A stretch of 64,000 bases of DNA. It comes from Halomonas ventosae (GTDB lineage: Bacteria > Pseudomonadota > Gammaproteobacteria > Pseudomonadales > Halomonadaceae). The position numbers and the translations under genes are program-made. Location: assembly GCF_004363555.1 (NCBI RefSeq), contig NZ_SNZJ01000004.1:62001-126000 (forward strand), given 5' to 3'. The notes under the pieces were generated by a model that was not told where the DNA came from, searched no databases, and saw only the letters and a program-made list of their open reading frames with translations. Below, one piece after another: positions 62,989-64,000 of this stretch (the stretch's first letter is position 1; each line of letters starts with the position of its first letter).

Positions 62989-64000
62989 TCAGCCACGCCG
63001 CTCCAGCAGGACACCGCATTCGCAGTGGTGCGTCCAGGGGAACTGGTCGAAGAGCGCGAAGCGCCGGATCTCGTGGCTGCGGGTCAGCACCTCGAGGTTG
63101 TCGGCCAGGGTCTCGGGATTGCATGAAATATAGACGATACGCGCATATTCGCTGAGCTGGCGGCAGCTCTCCTCATCGAGCCCCGCCCGTGGCGGGTCGA
63201 CCAGCACCGTGGAGAAGGCGTAGTCGTCGAGGGCCATCTCGGCCACCCGGCGCCCGCCCTTCTCGCCCTTCAGGGCCTGGGAGAACTCCTCGGCGGACAT
63301 GCGACCGACCTCGGTATTGGCGATGCCGTTGGCCGCCAGGTTGACCCGGGCACTGGCCACCGAGGTCCGCGATATCTCGGTGGCCAGCACCCGCCGGAAG
63401 TTGCCGGCCAGCGCCACGGTGAAGTTGCCATTGCCGCAGTAGAGCTCCACCAGGTCGCCGTCCTGGCTGTCCCGGGTGACGTCCCGGGCCCAGGCCAGCA
63501 TCGCGCGGCAGATCTCGGCATTGGGCTGGGTGAAACTGTTCTCCACCTGCTGGTAGACCAGCTCGTCGCCGTCAACCGCGAGGCGCTCCCACACATGGTC
63601 ACGCGTCAGCACCAGGCGCTGCTTGCGGGCGCGGCCGATGACCATGATGCCCAGCGCCTGCTGGAGGGCACGGGCCTCGGCCTCCCAGGCCTCGTCGAGC
63701 CGGCGGTGGTAGATCAGGGTGACCAGCGCCTCGCCGGAGAGGGTGGTGAGGAACTCCACCTGAAACAGCCGGCGGCGCAGCAGGTCGTTGTCGCGGAGGG
63801 CATCGAGCAGGCGCGGCATGAGGTCGTTGATCTGCCGGCCGGCCACCGGGTAGTCGTCCAGGCGGACCACCGTCTTGCGTTTCGGGTCCTCGGGGTCCAC
63901 CTCGGACCCCTGAATTTCAAACATCGCATAGAAGAGGTCGTCCCCCTCGTGCCAGAGGCGAAATTCACAGCGCTGGCGAAAGTGGCTCGGCGGCGAGGGA
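62989..64000 (-). CDS. trmA: tRNA (uracil-5-)-methyltransferase TrmA, 5' end beyond window
   Basis: Makes m5U54 in tRNA T-loops (and m5U341 in tmRNA in E. coli). Motifs: QVENSFTQPNAEI, SAM site ELYCGNGNFTVALA, LVDPPRAGLDEES, catalytic Cys in YISCNPETLADNL and FPWTHHCECGVLLERR at the end. The frame remains open through the window edge with FRQRCEFRLWHEGDD, matching the family upstream of an internal Met at 63924, so about 30 N-terminal residues lie outside. Confidence 0.95.
   Translation of the reverse strand, partial: PSPPSHFRQRCEFRLWHEGDDLFYAMFEIQGSEVDPEDPKRKTVVRLDDYPVAGRQINDLMPRLLDALRDNDLLRRRLFQVEFLTTLSGEALVTLIYHRRLDEAWEAEARALQQALGIMVIGRARKQRLVLTRDHVWERLAVDGDELVYQQVENSFTQPNAEICRAMLAWARDVTRDSQDGDLVELYCGNGNFTVALAGNFRRVLATEISRTSVASARVNLAANGIANTEVGRMSAEEFSQALKGEKGGRRVAEMALDDYAFSTVLVDPPRAGLDEESCRQLSEYARIVYISCNPETLADNLEVLTRSHEIRRFALFDQFPWTHHCECGVLLERRG

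Overview
The window looks like chromosome of a high-GC gammaproteobacterium, most likely a halophile of the Halomonadaceae. That placement is an inference from gene content: fliA/flhE, the large NAD-glutamate dehydrogenase, fused RlmKL, RMF, TrmA, AlaA, HtpX, PdxB and acidic periplasmic binding proteins. No rRNA, plasmid, phage or CRISPR locus is visible.

Layout. 1-1.6 kb is the end of a flagellar region (unknown partial gene, flhE, fliA). 1.6-4.9 kb, minus strand, holds a phytochrome-like GGDEF protein followed by an EAL/HDOD-type protein. 5.1-8.3 kb is a reduced 2-ketogluconate (kgu) cluster: LacI-type regulator, kguK, kguD, and a truncated HAD phosphatase. 8.4-27.1 kb is a complete myo-inositol island. 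It has a porin, an RbsABC-type ABC importer, iolB and an RpiR regulator on the minus strand. On the plus strand it has iolI-iolH-iolG, then iolC (fused to DUF2090)-iolD-iolE-iolA, then a sugar:H+ symporter. Together these encode uptake and every step from inositol to malonate semialdehyde or acetyl-CoA plus a triose phosphate. 27.2-34.9 kb is a second, unassigned sugar/cyclitol cluster: LacI regulator, two Gfo/Idh/MocA dehydrogenases, two TIM-barrel isomerase/dehydratase-like proteins, an ABC binding protein without its own ATPase or permease, and an AraC regulator.

34.9-40.7 kb is accessory: decayed sequence, a pair of small ParS/Xre/MbcA-like antitoxin-domain proteins without a visible toxin, a LysR regulator, two pirins, a YcaC hydrolase, a truncated FMN reductase and tRNA-Ser. 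40.9-45.7 kb holds a MarR-led operon (YadG/YadH exporter, queF, nitroreductase, thioesterase) opposite a Yip1-type membrane protein. 45.8-46.4 kb is a triple tRNA-Glu/tRNA-Gly array with a damaged tRNA-Gly piece. 46.6-64 kb is housekeeping: msrB, ylqF-type GTPase, alaA, htpX, pdxB, a WGR protein, a glutaredoxin-like gene, rlmL, rmf, pyrD, mgtE, NAD-gdh and trmA (cut by the window edge).

The most interesting signal is regulatory. Four exact copies of GGAA-N6-TTCC, plus three near copies, sit only in front of inositol-island promoters as far as I could see. One of them is in front of the LacI gene of the second cluster and is the same 14-mer as the site in front of the RpiR gene. This suggests that an IolR-like RpiR repressor ties the inositol genes and the unassigned cluster into one network. 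The second cluster has its own LacI palindromes, and its binding protein is a close paralogue of the inositol one, so it may borrow the inositol importer.
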